The translations under genes and the position numbers were made by a program. The notes below the pieces were generated by a model that saw only the letters and a program-made list of their open reading frames with translations, did no database searches and had not been told where the DNA came from. Positions 31,009 to 39,793 of a stretch of 52,155 bases of DNA are shown here, piece by piece; positions within the stretch are counted from its first letter, which is position 1, and each line of letters opens with the position of its first letter. Origin of the DNA: Corynebacterium sp. (GTDB taxonomy: Bacteria > Actinomycetota > Actinomycetes > Mycobacteriales > Mycobacteriaceae); assembly GCF_030152825.1 (NCBI RefSeq), contig NZ_JASLIP010000004.1, positions 1 to 52,155 of the forward strand, given 5' to 3'.

Positions 31009-34000
31009 TTAGGCGAAGATGCCCTCCCAGGTGCTGGCCTTCAGGTCGCCCATCAGCGCCGGGGACTTGGTCACCCGCATCTCTGGGCCGAGGAGGAACT
31101 GCACCTCCTGCTCGCCGTCGATGAGGGTGAGGTAGACGTCCGAGTCTCCCTTGTTGTTGCTCAGCACCTGCTTGAGTCGCTGCATGTTCTCCGGGGTGGC
31201 CTGGTCGACGCGGATGTTCAGCCGCAGCGGAACGCCGGTGCCAGCACCGATGGAGAGCTCGGCGGACTTCAGGTCCTCGCAGAAGATGCTCATGCGGTCG
31301 TCGCGGTAGCGGATCTTCGCCTTCGCAAGGACGATGTTGTCCTCCACAATCTGCGGGGCGACCATCTGGTAAGTCTTCGCGAAGACGAGCAGTTCCACCT
31401 GCGCGCCGTGCTGGTCCTCGAGGGTGGCGATGACCCAGGGCGCACCGTTGCGGTCCACACGCCGCTCAACGCTGGAGATGATGCCGCCGATCTTGACGTC
31501 CTTGTTATTCGGCAGCTCGCCGGAGAGCACGGTGGGCAGCGGGGTGTCGATCTGGGCGTCGAGGGCGTCCTCGAAGCCGTCCAGGGGGTGGCCGGACACG
31601 TACAGGCCCAGCATGTCGCGCTCCAGGGCGAGCTCGTGCTTGCGCTCCCACTCCTGGTCCGGGACCTCGACCTTGAAGACATCCCCGGCCTCCTCGGCGC
31701 CCAGGCCGGCGAAGAGGTCGAACTGCCCCTTGGCGGCGGCCTTCTTCGTCGCCACGACGGCGTCGACGGCGTCCTCATGGACGAGGACGAGGCCCTTGCG
31801 CGGGTGTCCGAGGGAGTCGAAGGCGCCCGCCTTGATCAACGACTCGGTCACACGCTTGGAAGCGGCGACGGCGTCGATTTTGTCCAGGTAGTCGGAGAAG
31901 TCCTTGAAGTCGCCCTTCTCCTCGCGGCTGGCGATGATGGACTCCACGACGTCCTCACCGACGTTACGGACCGCGCCCAGGCCGAAGCGGATGTCCTCAC
32001 CCACGGACTGGAAGGTGAAGGCGGATTCGTTGACGTCCGGGGAGAGCACCTTGATGCCCAGGTGGCGGCAGTCGGCGAGGTAGATCGCGGACTTGTCCTT
32101 CTGGTTGGACACCGAGGTCAGCAGGGCGGCCATGTACTCGGCGGTGTAGTTGGCCTTGAGGTAGGCCGTCCAGAAGGAGACTAGCCCGTAGCCCGCGGCG
32201 TGGGACTTATTGAACGCGTAGTCCGCGAACGGCAGGATCGTGTTCCACAGCGTGTCGATGGCGTCCTTGGAGTAGCCATTGTCGATCATGCCGCCGGAGA
32301 AGGTCTCGTACTCCTGGTCCAGCACCTCACGCTTCTTCTTACCCATGGCCTTGCGGAAACCATCTGCCTGGCCAGCAGTGTAGTTCGCGACCTTCTGCGA
32401 GATCCTCATGATCTGCTCCTGGTACACGATGAGGCCGTAGGTCTCCTCCAGGATCTCCTGGAGTGGTTCCTCCAGCTCCGGGTGGATCGGGGTGATCGGC
32501 TTGCGCCCGTTCTTGCGGTCCGCGTACTCCCAGTGCGCCTTCACGCCCATCGGGCCCGGGCGGTAGAGCGCGAGTGCGGCGACGATGTCGTTGAAGCCGG
32601 TGGGCTGCATGCGCTTCAGCAGCTCCTGCATGCCGCCGGAGTCCAGCTGGAACACACCCAGGGTGTCGCCGCGGGCGAGCAGCTCGTAGGTGGACTTGTC
32701 CTCAGTGGCCAGGCCTTCGAGGTCGAAGTCCTCGCCCCGGTTCTTCTTGATGTTGTCGATCGCATCGCCGATGACGGTGAGGTTGCGCAGCCCCAGGAAG
32801 TCCATCTTCAGCAGGCCGATGGCCTCACAGGCCGGGTACGGCCAGCCGGTGATCAGCGCGCCGTCCTGCTTGCGCTTCCACATCGGGATGCAGTCCAGCA
32901 GCGGCACGCTGGACATAATCACGGCACAGGCGTGCACGCCCGCCTGGCGCACCACTCCCTCCAGGCCGAGGGCGTCCTCGTAGATCTTGTTGACCTGCGG
33001 GTCGGTGTCGATGAGCTGGCGGACCTCGGCGGCCTCTGCGTAGCGCGGGTGCTCCGGATCCTTGATGCCCTTGAGCTCGATGTCCTTGGCCATGATTGCC
33101 GGCGGCAGGGCCTTGGTGATCCGGTCGGCCATCTGGAAACCGGCCTGGCCGTACCAGGCGCGGGCGGAGTCCTTAATCGCCTGCTTGGTCTTCACCGTTC
33201 CGAAGGTGATGACCTGGGCGATCTTGTCCTCGCCCCAGCGGTCGGAGGCGTAGCGGATCATCTCGCCGCGGCGGCGGTCGTCGAAGTCGATATCGATATC
33301 GGGGGCGGACGGACGCTCCGGGTTGAGGAAACGCTCGAAGAGCAGGCCGTGCTCGATGGGGTCGATGTTCGTGATCGTCAGCGCGTAGGCCACCAGAGCG
33401 CCGGCGGCGGAGCCACGGCCGGGGCCGACGCGGATGCCCACAGAGCGGGCGTACTTGATCAGCTCGGCGACGATGAGGAAGTAGGAGGGGTAGCCCTTCA
33501 TGTCGATGACGCTGATCTCGTACTCAGCGCGGTCAATGTACTCCTGTGGCACCGGGCCGCCGTTGAATCGCTCCTCCAGGCCGCGCATGACCTCGTGGGT
33601 CAGCCAGGACGTCGGCGTGTGCCCCTCTGGCACCTCGGCGACCGGCATGCGGTCGTAGGGGTGCTCTTCCCAGATCTCGCCGTAGTCCTGAACGCGCTCG
33701 GCGATCCACAGGGTGTTATCGCAGCCATCCGGGACGACATGGTCCCACTGGTTGCGGATGTCCTCCGCGGTACGGATGTAGTAGGAGGAACCGCTGAAGG
33801 CGAAGCGCTTACCGCCCTCGTCGATGGTGGGCTCGTCCATGGTGGAGCCGGTCTGCACGCACAGCATGACCTCGTGGGCGGCGGCCTGGTTCTCCAGCAC
33901 GTAGTGGCAGTCGTTGGTCACCAGCGGCGGCAGGTCGAGCTTGCGGCCGATCTCCATGAGCTCGTCGCGGACGCGCTTCTCGATCTCCAGCCCGTGGTCC

Positions 34001-34575
34001 ATGAGCTCGAGGAAGAAGTTGTCCTTGCCGTAGATGTCCTGCCACATGGCCGCTGCCTCGAGGGCCTCGTTGAACTGGCCGAGGCGGAGGCGGGTCTGCA
34101 CGTCGCCGGAGGGGCAGCCGGTGGTCGCGATGACGCCCTCGGCGTGCTCGGCGATGAGCTCGGCGTCCATGCGCGGCCACTTGCCCAGCTGGCCCTCGTA
34201 GGAGGCCATCGAGGAAAGATAGAAGAGGTTGCGCAGGCCGGTGGCGTTCTCGGCGAGCATGGTCTGGTGCAGGTACGCGCCGGAGGCGGAGACGTCGTCC
34301 TTCTTCTGCTCCGGGTTACCCCAGCGCACGCGGTTCATGTTGAAGCGGGAGTCGGGGGCCATGTAGGCCTCGATGCCGATGATCGGCTTGATCCCGGCCG
34401 CCGTCATGGTGCGGTAGAAGGCATCCGCGCCAAACATGTTGCCGTGGTCGGTCATGCCCACCGCGGGCATTCCCTGCCGGGCGACCTCCTCGGCGAGCAT
34501 GTCTACCTTCGCCATGCCGTCGAGCATGGAGTATTCCGTGTGATTATGCAGGTGGACGAAAGACGAGCGGCTCAT
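31009..34575 (-). CDS. dnaE: DNA polymerase III alpha subunit
   Basis: Replicative polymerase, 1188 residues. PHP domain at the N-terminus (VHLHNHTEYSMLDG, with His8/His10, and VGMTDHGNMFG). The catalytic region of family C: GPGRGSAAGALVAY, and DIDIDFDDRRRGEMI with the metal-binding aspartates; then VITFGTVKTKQAIKD, GVHACAVIMSS and the fingers. Helix-hairpin-helix near LIKAGAFDSLGHPR and an OB domain close to the C-terminus (KIGGIISSVERRVDRNG). It starts with no Shine-Dalgarno, 8 bases after a TAGGAT box. Confidence 0.97.
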   Translation of the reverse strand: MSRSSFVHLHNHTEYSMLDGMAKVDMLAEEVARQGMPAVGMTDHGNMFGADAFYRTMTAAGIKPIIGIEAYMAPDSRFNMNRVRWGNPEQKKDDVSASGAYLHQTMLAENATGLRNLFYLSSMASYEGQLGKWPRMDAELIAEHAEGVIATTGCPSGDVQTRLRLGQFNEALEAAAMWQDIYGKDNFFLELMDHGLEIEKRVRDELMEIGRKLDLPPLVTNDCHYVLENQAAAHEVMLCVQTGSTMDEPTIDEGGKRFAFSGSSYYIRTAEDIRNQWDHVVPDGCDNTLWIAERVQDYGEIWEEHPYDRMPVAEVPEGHTPTSWLTHEVMRGLEERFNGGPVPQEYIDRAEYEISVIDMKGYPSYFLIVAELIKYARSVGIRVGPGRGSAAGALVAYALTITNIDPIEHGLLFERFLNPERPSAPDIDIDFDDRRRGEMIRYASDRWGEDKIAQVITFGTVKTKQAIKDSARAWYGQAGFQMADRITKALPPAIMAKDIELKGIKDPEHPRYAEAAEVRQLIDTDPQVNKIYEDALGLEGVVRQAGVHACAVIMSSVPLLDCIPMWKRKQDGALITGWPYPACEAIGLLKMDFLGLRNLTVIGDAIDNIKKNRGEDFDLEGLATEDKSTYELLARGDTLGVFQLDSGGMQELLKRMQPTGFNDIVAALALYRPGPMGVKAHWEYADRKNGRKPITPIHPELEEPLQEILEETYGLIVYQEQIMRISQKVANYTAGQADGFRKAMGKKKREVLDQEYETFSGGMIDNGYSKDAIDTLWNTILPFADYAFNKSHAAGYGLVSFWTAYLKANYTAEYMAALLTSVSNQKDKSAIYLADCRHLGIKVLSPDVNESAFTFQSVGEDIRFGLGAVRNVGEDVVESIIASREEKGDFKDFSDYLDKIDAVAASKRVTESLIKAGAFDSLGHPRKGLVLVHEDAVDAVVATKKAAAKGQFDLFAGLGAEEAGDVFKVEVPDQEWERKHELALERDMLGLYVSGHPLDGFEDALDAQIDTPLPTVLSGELPNNKDVKIGGIISSVERRVDRNGAPWVIATLEDQHGAQVELLVFAKTYQMVAPQIVEDNIVLAKAKIRYRDDRMSIFCEDLKSAELSIGAGTGVPLRLNIRVDQATPENMQRLKQVLSNNKGDSDVYLTLIDGEQEVQFLLGPEMRVTKSPALMGDLKASTWEGIFA

Positions 34576-34583
34576 AACTGGCT

Positions 34584-34589
34584 ATCCTA
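34584..34589 (-). promoter_or_regulatory. Probable -10 box (TAGGAT) of a leaderless dnaE transcript
   Basis: TAGGAT ends 8 bases before the dnaE ATG. A mirror arrangement for the divergent gene lies 32 bases away. Confidence 0.55.
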
Positions 34590-34620
34590 TCGTTTTCCGG
34601 ACACTGCGAAACTCGGGCAC

Positions 34621-34626
34621 TAAGCT
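34621..34626 (+). promoter_or_regulatory. Probable -10 box (TAAGCT) of a leaderless PLP-enzyme transcript
   Basis: TAAGCT followed by 8 bases and then the GTG at 34635; no Shine-Dalgarno. Confidence 0.5.
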
Positions 34627-34634
34627 TTTGCTCC

Positions 34635-35828
34635 GTGAAGTATTTGACGAGGTCCGCCGTTGCCCATTTGGATGCCCCGTTTGCCGTCATGGATCTCGAC
34701 GCCGCGCTTGCCAACGCCCGCGATATGGTTCGGCGTGCGAACGGCACCCCGATCCGGCTCGCCAGCAAGTCGGTGCGTATCCGCGAGATGCTGCGCCGCG
34801 TGCTGGAGCTGCCGGGCTACGCCGGGGTGTTGGGTTTCCACCTTTCCGAGGCCATCTGGTTGGTCGAGACCGGGGTCACCGACGACGTCCTGGTGGCCTA
34901 CCCAACCACCCACCGCGAGGCGCTGCGCACGCTCGCCGCGTCCCCGATGCTCCGGGAGGCCATCACCGTGATGGTGGACTCCCCTGCCCACCTGGATTTC
35001 ATCGACGACGCGGTTGCTGAGCAGGAGGCTTCCGACGCCCAGCGCGGGGAGATTCGGGTGTGCATCGACGTGGACGCCAGCCTGGCCATGGGTCCGGTTC
35101 ACCTAGGAGCATTGCGCTCCCCGGTCCACTCCGTGGAGCAGGTCCGGCGGCTCGCGGAGTCCATTGTTGCCCGGCCGGGATTCCGCCTGGTGGGTCTCAT
35201 GGCCTACGAGGGGCAGATCGCTGGAACCACGGATAGCTCTCCGGCGGTCTCGGTGATGAAGGGCATCTCCACCCGCGAGCTGGCCACCCGGCGCGGGAAG
35301 ATCGTGCGGGCGGTGGAGCAGCTGTTGGCGAGCGCGGGGCAGCCGCCGCTGGAGCTCGTCAACGGCGGGGGCACCGGGTCGATCGAGACCACCTCGGCGG
35401 AAACGGTGATCACGGAGATCGGCGCGGGCTCGGGAGTGCTGGCCCCGGGTCTGTTCGACCGCTATAAGAGCTTCCAGCCGGAGCCCGCGCAGTGGTTCGT
35501 GGTGCCGGTGGTGCGCCGCCCCGCCCCGGATGTGGTGACGGTGGCCGGTGGTGGCCGGGTGGCCTCTGGGCCGCCGGGGGCGGACCGGCTGCCGACCGTG
35601 GACTACCCCGCGGGCCTGCGCATGGCGCCGCTGGAGGGCCCGGGCGAGGTGCAGACCCCGCTGAAGGGGCCTGCGGCCAAGAGCCTGCAGCTGGGCGATC
35701 ACGTATGGTTCCGCCACGCGAAGGCCGGCGAGCAGGCGGAGTGGTTCGACGAGGTCATCGTCGTATCAGGAGGAGAAATAGTGGACCGGTGGCCGACCTA
35801 CCGGGGCGAGGGCCAGGCCTTCGTTTAG
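34635..35828 (+). CDS. PLP-dependent amino-acid deaminase/aldolase (alanine racemase N-terminal fold)
   Basis: 397 residues, GTG start. Barrel of the alanine-racemase type with the PLP lysine in RLASKSVRIRE (Lys45), then LGFHLSEAIWL, IDVDASLAMG, MAYEGQIAG, LVNGGGTGSIE (phosphate loop) and EIGAGSGVLAPGLFD. The C-terminal metal-site domain holds DHVWFRHAKAGE. The match is to the D-threonine aldolase / D-serine dehydratase group rather than true racemase. Substrate is unknown. Its TAG stop overlaps the rarD stop (TTAG), so the two convergent genes have no space for a terminator. Confidence 0.8.
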   Translation: MKYLTRSAVAHLDAPFAVMDLDAALANARDMVRRANGTPIRLASKSVRIREMLRRVLELPGYAGVLGFHLSEAIWLVETGVTDDVLVAYPTTHREALRTLAASPMLREAITVMVDSPAHLDFIDDAVAEQEASDAQRGEIRVCIDVDASLAMGPVHLGALRSPVHSVEQVRRLAESIVARPGFRLVGLMAYEGQIAGTTDSSPAVSVMKGISTRELATRRGKIVRAVEQLLASAGQPPLELVNGGGTGSIETTSAETVITEIGAGSGVLAPGLFDRYKSFQPEPAQWFVVPVVRRPAPDVVTVAGGGRVASGPPGADRLPTVDYPAGLRMAPLEGPGEVQTPLKGPAAKSLQLGDHVWFRHAKAGEQAEWFDEVIVVSGGEIVDRWPTYRGEGQAFV

Positions 35829-36727
35829 CCTTCCTCCGTGGCCGTGGTGTCCGTGCCGATCTTCTCCAGGGAGGCGCTGCGTCGGGTAGCGCGGGTCTGG
35901 ATGAGCATGTCGATGATGAAGATCACCACGGCCACCCAGATGATGGAGAAACCCACCCATCGCATCGGCTCGATGTGCTCCTTGGTGACGAACACCGCCC
36001 AGAGCATCTGCATGACCGGGGTGAGGTACTGGATCATGCCCAGCGAGGTCAGGGACATTTCCTGGGCGGCGCGGGCGAAGGCCAGCAGCGGCAGGGCGGT
36101 GACCACGCCCGCGACCATCAGCAGGGCCGTGTGCCCGCCACCCTCGGTGGTGAAGGTCGATTCCGGCCCCAGCCACAGCAGATAGATCACGGCGATGGGG
36201 GCGAGCACCATCGTCTCGGCGGCCAGCGACTGCAGCGGCTCCAGCCGCATGCGCTTCTTCGCCAGACCGTAGAAACCGAAGCTCAGGGCCAGGCCCAGGG
36301 AAATGATCGGCGGCTGGCCCAGCGCGATGGTGAGAATCACGACCGCCACGGCGGCGATCGCGACCGAGAGCTTCTGCATCGGGCGCAGGCTTTCGCGCAG
36401 CAGGAGCACGCCAAGCACCACGGAGACCAGCGGGTTGATGAAGTAGCCCAGCGCGGCGTCCGCCACGTGTCCGCTGTTGACCGCGTAGATGTAGAGTCCC
36501 CAGTTCACGGAAATCAGCAGCGAAGCCACCGCGACCCGGATCCATTCGCGGGGCGTGATCTCGCGCAGCAGCTTGATGCGGCGCAGCGCCAGCAGGAGCA
36601 GCAGCACGAAGACCAGGGTCCAGATGAAGCGGTGCGCCAGGATCTCCACCGGAGCGGCCGGTTCCAGCAGTGGGAAGAACGCGGGGAAGAATCCCCACAT
36701 GATGTATGCGGCAAAACCCCACAGCAT
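35825..36727 (-). CDS. rarD: RarD-type EamA/DMT transporter
   Basis: 300 residues, ten predicted helices in two EamA halves. Typical RarD stretches: GFAAYIMWGFFPAFFPLL, EILAHRFIWTLVF, NWGLYIYAVNSGHVADAALGYFINPL (shown in part), SFGFYGLAKKR, and LTSLGMIQYLTPVMQML. Family knowledge: RarD proteins are drug/metabolite transporters of uncertain substrate. GAGGAGGAA precedes the ATG, and the upstream unknown gene ends only 3 bases away, in an lspA-rluD-unknown-rarD operon. Confidence 0.9.
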   Translation of the reverse strand: MLWGFAAYIMWGFFPAFFPLLEPAAPVEILAHRFIWTLVFVLLLLLALRRIKLLREITPREWIRVAVASLLISVNWGLYIYAVNSGHVADAALGYFINPLVSVVLGVLLLRESLRPMQKLSVAIAAVAVVILTIALGQPPIISLGLALSFGFYGLAKKRMRLEPLQSLAAETMVLAPIAVIYLLWLGPESTFTTEGGGHTALLMVAGVVTALPLLAFARAAQEMSLTSLGMIQYLTPVMQMLWAVFVTKEHIEPMRWVGFSIIWVAVVIFIIDMLIQTRATRRSASLEKIGTDTTATEEG

Positions 36728-36730
36728 GGG

Positions 36731-37354
36731 CTATTCCTCCTCGTGCGTCACGGCGCGGATACCTATACGACCATAGGCTGCGTCCACCGGGGCCGGCTCA
36801 ACGGCCATGACTTTGGGGTTCTCCGCGATCGCCTTGAGCTCGGCGGGGGCGGCGTGGACAAGGGCGCCGTTGATCGCGACGTCCTCCCCCTCCAGTCCTT
36901 CGGTGGCGATGGTGAAGACGTCCTCGCGGCGCAACCCGGCGGCCGGTTCCGGGATCGGGCGCTGCACCATGGGGCCGATCAGCAGCGTGGACACACGCAC
37001 CCGGTCCGCGTGCGGGATGTCGAAGACCTTGGCGAAGTCCTTTGGAGCCATCGCTGTGGTGGGCGAGACCAGCGCCCAACGGGGCTCGCTCCCCTCGGCC
37101 TCGTCAAGGAGCTGGCGGGAGTGCCCCTCGTACGCCTGGTCGGACATGTAGAACGGCCCCAGCTGGTCGCCGTTGATGTGCATCGGCTTGCTGGTGCGGT
37201 CCGACTGGGCCATGACCATGATCCCCACGAGCAGGGCAACGGCGCAGATCCCGCCGAGCCACGCCACCCACGCGGGTCGGCGGGTATCCTCCCAGTCCAG
37301 CTCCCGCTGGCGGGCGCGGTTGGGCTTGACCACCTGCGGAGACCTAGATTCCAT
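36731..37354 (-). CDS. Single-pass membrane protein, function unknown
   Basis: 207 residues. A cytoplasmic basic head, one helix (WVAWLGGICAVALLVGIMVMA) and an outside domain of about 155 residues (INGDQLGPFYMSDQAYEGHSR ... EDVFTIATEGLEGEDVAING) with mixed alpha/beta character. Not recognised as a named family, probably a corynebacterial conserved protein. Two ATGs stand in tandem; the second (37354) is better spaced from GGGAGG. It overlaps the end of rluD by about 11 bases. Confidence 0.72.
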   Translation of the reverse strand: MESRSPQVVKPNRARQRELDWEDTRRPAWVAWLGGICAVALLVGIMVMAQSDRTSKPMHINGDQLGPFYMSDQAYEGHSRQLLDEAEGSEPRWALVSPTTAMAPKDFAKVFDIPHADRVRVSTLLIGPMVQRPIPEPAAGLRREDVFTIATEGLEGEDVAINGALVHAAPAELKAIAENPKVMAVEPAPVDAAYGRIGIRAVTHEEE

Positions 37355-38288
37355 CATTGGCCTCCCGCAGCCTATCCAGGGCCTGCTGGAGGTCCGCTGG
37401 GTACGGGCTATCGATCTGCATCATCCGGCCCGTGGGGTGTTCGAAGCGTAGGGAGACTGCGTGCAGCCACTGGCGGATCAGCCCCAGCTTCTCGGCCAGC
37501 TCCGGGTCGGAGCCATACATCGGGTCGCCGCACAGCGGGTGGTGCAGGGAGGAGAAGTGCACGCGGATCTGGTGGGTCCGGCCGGTCTCCAGGTTCACCC
37601 GCAGCAGGCTGGCCTGGCGGTGGGCCTCCAGGGTGTCGTAGTGCGTCACCGCGTGCTTGCCATCGTCGCGCACGGCGAAGCGCCAACCCGCCGAGGGGTG
37701 GCGCCCGATCGGGGCATCGATGGTCCCGGAGGTCGGATCGGGGTGGCCCTGCACCAGCGCGTGGTAGATCTTCTCCACCTCGCGGTTGCGGAAGGCGCGC
37801 TTCAAGTGGGTATAGGCCCGCTCGCTGGCGGCGACGATCATCACCCCGGAGGTGCCCACATCGAGCCGCTGGACAATGCCCTTGCGCTCCGGGGGCCCGG
37901 AGGTAGAGATACGGAAACCGGCGGCTGCCAGGCCCGCAGTCACGGTGGGGCCCTCCCAGCCCAAGGTCGGGTGTGCGGCGACACCGACGGGCTTATTCAC
38001 GGCGATGACGTCGTCGTCGGAATAGAGAATGTCCATGCCCTCGACGAGCTGGGGTGGCTCGGCGGCCAGGTCGCGTTCCGGGGCGGGAAGGGTGACGTCC
38101 AGCCACTGGCCGGCAACAAGCCGGTCGGACTTGCTCAACGCCTTGCCCTCGGAGGTGATGTCCCCCGCGACCGCGAGGTCGGCCACCACCGTCCGGGACA
38201 AGCCCAGCAGCTTAGACAGACCTGCGTCGACACGCATCCCCGCCAGGCCGTCCGGCACGGGCATCATCCGCTGCTCACGTTCGGTCAT
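37344..38288 (-). CDS. rluD: RluD-family ribosomal RNA pseudouridine synthase
   Basis: 314 residues: N-terminal S4 domain (MRVDAGLSKLLGLSRTVVADL and beyond) and catalytic pseudouridine synthase domain. The catalytic Asp is in VQRLDVGTSGVMIVA; also VNKPVGVAAHP, LETGRTHQIRVHF and HPLCGDPMYG. Expected target is 23S rRNA, helix 69, as for RluD. The frame extends far upstream, but the ATG at 38288 overlaps the lspA stop (ATGA) and gives the standard length. Confidence 0.93.
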   Translation of the reverse strand: MTEREQRMMPVPDGLAGMRVDAGLSKLLGLSRTVVADLAVAGDITSEGKALSKSDRLVAGQWLDVTLPAPERDLAAEPPQLVEGMDILYSDDDVIAVNKPVGVAAHPTLGWEGPTVTAGLAAAGFRISTSGPPERKGIVQRLDVGTSGVMIVAASERAYTHLKRAFRNREVEKIYHALVQGHPDPTSGTIDAPIGRHPSAGWRFAVRDDGKHAVTHYDTLEAHRQASLLRVNLETGRTHQIRVHFSSLHHPLCGDPMYGSDPELAEKLGLIRQWLHAVSLRFEHPTGRMMQIDSPYPADLQQALDRLREANDGI

Positions 38289-38788
38289 TCCTGCGCCTTC
38301 CTTTCTGCTCGGGGCTCGACGATGAAAACGATGGCGAGGTAGAGGACTACCCCGACGGTGATGGCGATATCCGCCACGTTGAAGATCGCGAAGTTCCAGA
38401 AGCTGAAGAAGTCCACGACGTGGCCGTGCATGCCGCCCGGCTCCCGGAAAATGCGGTCGATCAGGTTGCCGGCCGCCCCTCCCCCGATCAGCCCGATGGT
38501 CAGGGCACTCAGCCCGGTGCGGGCTCGGAAGGCGAGGAATACCGCCACACCCACCGCGATGAGCTGGACGAATGCCAGCACGCTGGTGGCGTCCGTACCC
38601 ATCGAAAATGCCGCCCCCGGGTTGCGGACCAACAAGAAACGGAACCAATCCCCCAGCACCGGCACGGCTTCGCGCGGCGGCAGGGTGGCCACGGCCAGCC
38701 ATTTGCTCAGCTGGTCGATGATCACCACGACCGCCAGGGTCGCCAGGGCCACGGCGGTCACGGTTCCTCGGTTACTCTGCTGCTTCAC
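38285..38788 (-). CDS. lspA: Lipoprotein signal peptidase II
   Basis: 167 residues, four membrane helices, GTG start. Removes the signal peptide in front of the lipidated cysteine, after Lgt. Catalytic aspartates: GGGAAGNLIDRIF and VVDFFSFWNFAIFNVADIAI, with IIDQLSKWLAV and VRNPGAAFSMG as family blocks. Leads the lspA-rluD-unknown-rarD operon. A TAGACT box 7 bases before the GTG suggests a leaderless start. Confidence 0.96.
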   Translation of the reverse strand: MKQQSNRGTVTAVALATLAVVVIIDQLSKWLAVATLPPREAVPVLGDWFRFLLVRNPGAAFSMGTDATSVLAFVQLIAVGVAVFLAFRARTGLSALTIGLIGGGAAGNLIDRIFREPGGMHGHVVDFFSFWNFAIFNVADIAITVGVVLYLAIVFIVEPRAERKAQE

Positions 38789-38795
38789 TCCAGCA

Positions 38796-38801
38796 AGTCT
38801 A
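38796..38801 (-). promoter_or_regulatory. Probable -10 box (TAGACT) of a leaderless lspA transcript
   Basis: TAGACT ends 7 bases before the GTG start at 38788, in the 38-base gap to a divergent lipoprotein gene. Confidence 0.5.
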
Positions 38802-38826
38802 GCTTGAGCTGCAAACTGCTACGGTT

Positions 38827-39747
38827 ATGACCGTGTTTACTCCCTCACGCACCCGTTCCCACCGCACCGGCCGGCGCGCGATCGCCGCGCTGATGTGCTC
38901 CCTCGGACTCCTCGGCACGGCCGCGTGCTCTGCTGATTCGTCGAGCCCAGAGGCCGTCGAGGCGCCGGTCGAGGGCGTGCGGGTGCAGCTACTTGAGCCC
39001 GGCAACAGCCCCCGCGCGACCCTCGCCTACCGCATCGGCGAGGAGGAGGCCTCCCAGGGGCTCACCTACTCGGCGACCCAGGGGTTGGAGCAGAAAACCG
39101 TCCACGGTGAGGGCGAGGACGTCCCCTACGGCGATGTCACGATGGACCTGCCGCTGAACGCCACGGCGAGCGCCAAGGGAGAGGAGATCGCCACGACCGT
39201 CGTGGTGGGGCGCCCGGATGGGACGAACGCGGAGCTGAACGAGGACATGGCTTCCGCCGAGGGTTTCGAGATGCACCAGACGATGGAGCCCAGCGGCCGG
39301 GTGAAGTCCCGCTCCTTCGGCGCTCCCGAGGGCGCCACGGACGGGGCCCGGGCCAGCGTGGAGCAGGCGCTGACGCAGATGACGGACCTGCCGATCGTTT
39401 TCCCCGAGGAGGAAGTGGGCCCGGGCGCGAAGTGGACGGTCAGCGGGCGCGTGGACGAGGGGGTCTCGCTGCGCCAGGAGCTGACGTACACGCTCGTGGA
39501 GCGGGACGGCGACAAGGTCATCCTCGACGTCGCGGCCAAGCGCCGACCGGCGGTCGCGAGCCTGGCGGATACGGACCTGAAGGTGCTGGAGGCGGATTCA
39601 ACCTCCGAGGGGCGGATCACCGTTGATCTGTCTCGCCCGCTGCCCGCTGAGGGCAAGGTCAGCGTGGAAACGACCGTCACCTACGGCAAGGACGACGCCC
39701 CGCTGCGCGTGTTGCAGACCATCACGTCGCGCAGCGAATGGAAGTAG
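38827..39747 (+). CDS. Lipoprotein, function unknown (DUF6263-like)
   Basis: 306 residues from the ATG at 38827. Signal peptide with lipobox GTAAC (Cys34), a short Ser/Pro/Glu linker, then a beta-rich domain: VRVQLLEPGNSPRATLAYRI at its start and RVDEGVSLRQELTYTLVERDG and VSVETTVTYG later. This resembles the DUF6263-type secreted proteins, but I hold that loosely. A GTG at 38833 lies 7 bases after TACGGT (38820-38825) and would be the leaderless start; it loses only two residues. It is divergent from lspA and convergent with another lipoprotein. Confidence 0.75.
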   Translation: MTVFTPSRTRSHRTGRRAIAALMCSLGLLGTAACSADSSSPEAVEAPVEGVRVQLLEPGNSPRATLAYRIGEEEASQGLTYSATQGLEQKTVHGEGEDVPYGDVTMDLPLNATASAKGEEIATTVVVGRPDGTNAELNEDMASAEGFEMHQTMEPSGRVKSRSFGAPEGATDGARASVEQALTQMTDLPIVFPEEEVGPGAKWTVSGRVDEGVSLRQELTYTLVERDGDKVILDVAAKRRPAVASLADTDLKVLEADSTSEGRITVDLSRPLPAEGKVSVETTVTYGKDDAPLRVLQTITSRSEWK

Positions 39748-39749
39748 GC

Positions 39750-39792
39750 GGCTTGCGCCCTAGCGCGCAAGCCCCGGGGGCTTTGAGTCCCC
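39750..39792. terminator. Hairpin terminator between two convergent lipoprotein genes
   Basis: GGCTTGCGC (39750-39758) pairs perfectly with GCGCAAGCC (39765-39773). A second hairpin, GGGG...CCCC (39777-39792), follows and is flanked by TTTA on one side. Confidence 0.7.
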
Positions 39793-39793
39793 T

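Noticed and set aside
32200..34623. 807-residue plus-strand frame antisense to dnaE
   Set aside because: Same compositional shadow; dnaE on the other strand has full domain structure.
37344..38702. RluD reading starting at 38702
   Set aside because: Its first 138 residues are an out-of-frame reading of lspA.
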